Source of the DNA: Pseudaestuariivita sp.
GTDB lineage: Bacteria; Pseudomonadota; Alphaproteobacteria; Rhodobacterales; Rhodobacteraceae
DNA length: 6,225 nt
Direction of reading: 5' to 3'
Assembly: GCA_020629995.1 (NCBI GenBank)
Contig: JAHDCH010000160.1
Location: forward strand, 1 to 6,225
In this document: positions 5,595 through 6,225 of the stretch, in pieces
Layout of the letters: every line of letters starts with the position of its first letter
How positions within the stretch are numbered: position 1 is the first letter of the stretch
The notes under the pieces: generated by a model
Told to the model about the DNA's origin: nothing
Database searches by the model: none
The model's input: only the letters and a program-made list of their open reading frames with translations
Made by a program: the position numbers and the translations under genes

Positions 5595-6225
5595 GTGGCG
5601 AAGGGCACGGCGCTGGCGTTTGCATGCTGGACGGGTGCGGCAGAGGCCGCGTGCCGTCAGGCGCTGGTGCTGGCGCTGGATGTGTCGGCTTCGGTGGACG
5701 CGGGCGAATACAGGTTGCAGCTGGACGGGCTTGCAGCCGCGCTGGAGCATCCGCAGGTCGCCCAAGCGGCAGAGCAAGGCCCGGGGCACATCCGGCTGCA
5801 CGTGTTCGAATGGTCCCGGGAGGCAGGCCAGCGCACACTGATCGGCTGGACCGAGATCATACAGAGCGCGGATCTGGCCCGCATGGCAGGGCAGCTGAGG
5901 AGCGTGGAGCGCGCAAGCGAAGGAGGCGCAACCGCGCTGGGCACAGCGCTGCAGCACGCAAGCCGGGCGCTGGAGCAGCAAGGCACATGCTGGAGCCAGA
6001 CGGTGGACGTGTCAGCAGACGGCAAGTCCAACGCAGGGCCACTGCCGGAGACGGTTGATATGGGCAGAGCGACGGTGAATGCGCTGGTGATCGGGCAGGA
6101 CGCCCAGAATGGCGCGGACCGCAGGCAGGTCGAGCTGGGTGAGCTCAGTTCCTATTTCCACGCGCATGTGCTGAGGGGGCCGGATGCCTTTGTGCAGGTG
6201 GCGCTGGGCTTTGCCGATTACGAGC
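5595..6225 (+). CDS. DUF1194 (VWA-like) exported protein, 3'-truncated by window edge
   Basis: The frame stays open to the right edge, giving 210 residues of a DUF1194 protein of unknown function. The start is taken as GTG 5595, with GAGG at 5587-5590 just upstream. It gives a short signal peptide, MAKGTALAFACWTGAAEA with cleavage before ACRQ, so the product should be periplasmic or exported. The mature protein begins ALVLALDVSASVD, where D29, S31 and S33 form a DxSxS MIDAS-type metal site as in von Willebrand factor A domains. Later blocks typical of DUF1194 are HVFEWSREAGQ, GGATALGTALQHA (a possible MIDAS Thr), CWSQTVDVSADGKSNAGP, ATVNALVIG and DAFVQVALGFADYE. The family usually has 'DVSGSVD' and 'ISGDGKNN'; both Gly positions are Ala here (DVSASVD, VSADGKSN). 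A TTG at 5580, overlapping the gloA stop, is an alternative start. The C-terminus is missing only because the window ends. Confidence 0.88.
   Translation, partial: MAKGTALAFACWTGAAEAACRQALVLALDVSASVDAGEYRLQLDGLAAALEHPQVAQAAEQGPGHIRLHVFEWSREAGQRTLIGWTEIIQSADLARMAGQLRSVERASEGGATALGTALQHASRALEQQGTCWSQTVDVSADGKSNAGPLPETVDMGRATVNALVIGQDAQNGADRRQVELGELSSYFHAHVLRGPDAFVQVALGFADYE

Noticed and set aside
1..6225. CRISPR array, tRNA, rRNA, insertion sequence or transposase
   Set aside because: No regularly spaced direct repeats, no tRNA-like cloverleaf, no IS ends and no transposase or integrase motifs were found on either strand.

Overview
The window looks like chromosomal DNA from a marine alphaproteobacterium, most likely Rhodobacteraceae (Roseobacter group). 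This is inferred from the high GC (hand-counted 60-base lines in the native genes are often near 70%), an approximately 300-residue ThyX, a DUF1194 protein downstream of a GloA-type lyase, and a TbpB-like lipoprotein beside a Slam-like outer-membrane protein. Family calls come from reading motifs. No database search was possible.

Layout. Positions 1-501 hold a higBA toxin-antitoxin module on the + strand; the toxin is cut at its 5' end by the window edge. A markedly AT-richer gene on the - strand (486-1511) encodes a 341-residue SIR2-like protein. Its 3' end overlaps higA and its TTG start overlaps the stop codon of thyX. thyX (1504-2409, -) encodes flavin-dependent thymidylate synthase. Positions 2410-2601 form a divergent intergenic region with two 16-bp NrdR-box-like palindromes separated by 16 bp, close to the thyX start. 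On the + strand follow a lipoprotein with TbpB-like glycine-rich barrel motifs (2602-3627) and an overlapping gene for a signal-peptide, TPR-like, beta-barrel protein of the Slam/DUF560 type (about 3611-5080). After a 77-bp gap come a glyoxalase I-like enzyme (5158-5586) and a secreted DUF1194 (VWA-like) protein that runs off the right edge (5595 onward).

How the parts may work together. The lipoprotein and Slam-like genes look like a cargo/translocator pair that would place the lipoprotein on the cell surface (type XI secretion). The paired NrdR-like boxes would place thyX, which makes dTMP, under the repressor that senses dNTP/ATP balance and normally controls ribonucleotide reductases. The SIR2-like gene has base composition unlike its neighbours, sits in a very tight slot between native-looking genes, and lies next to a toxin-antitoxin pair. 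This makes it a reasonable candidate for a horizontally acquired single-gene NAD-linked anti-phage factor, though that function is inferred. The three items most worth following up are the SIR2-like gene, the NrdR-like operator and the Slam/TbpB-like pair.
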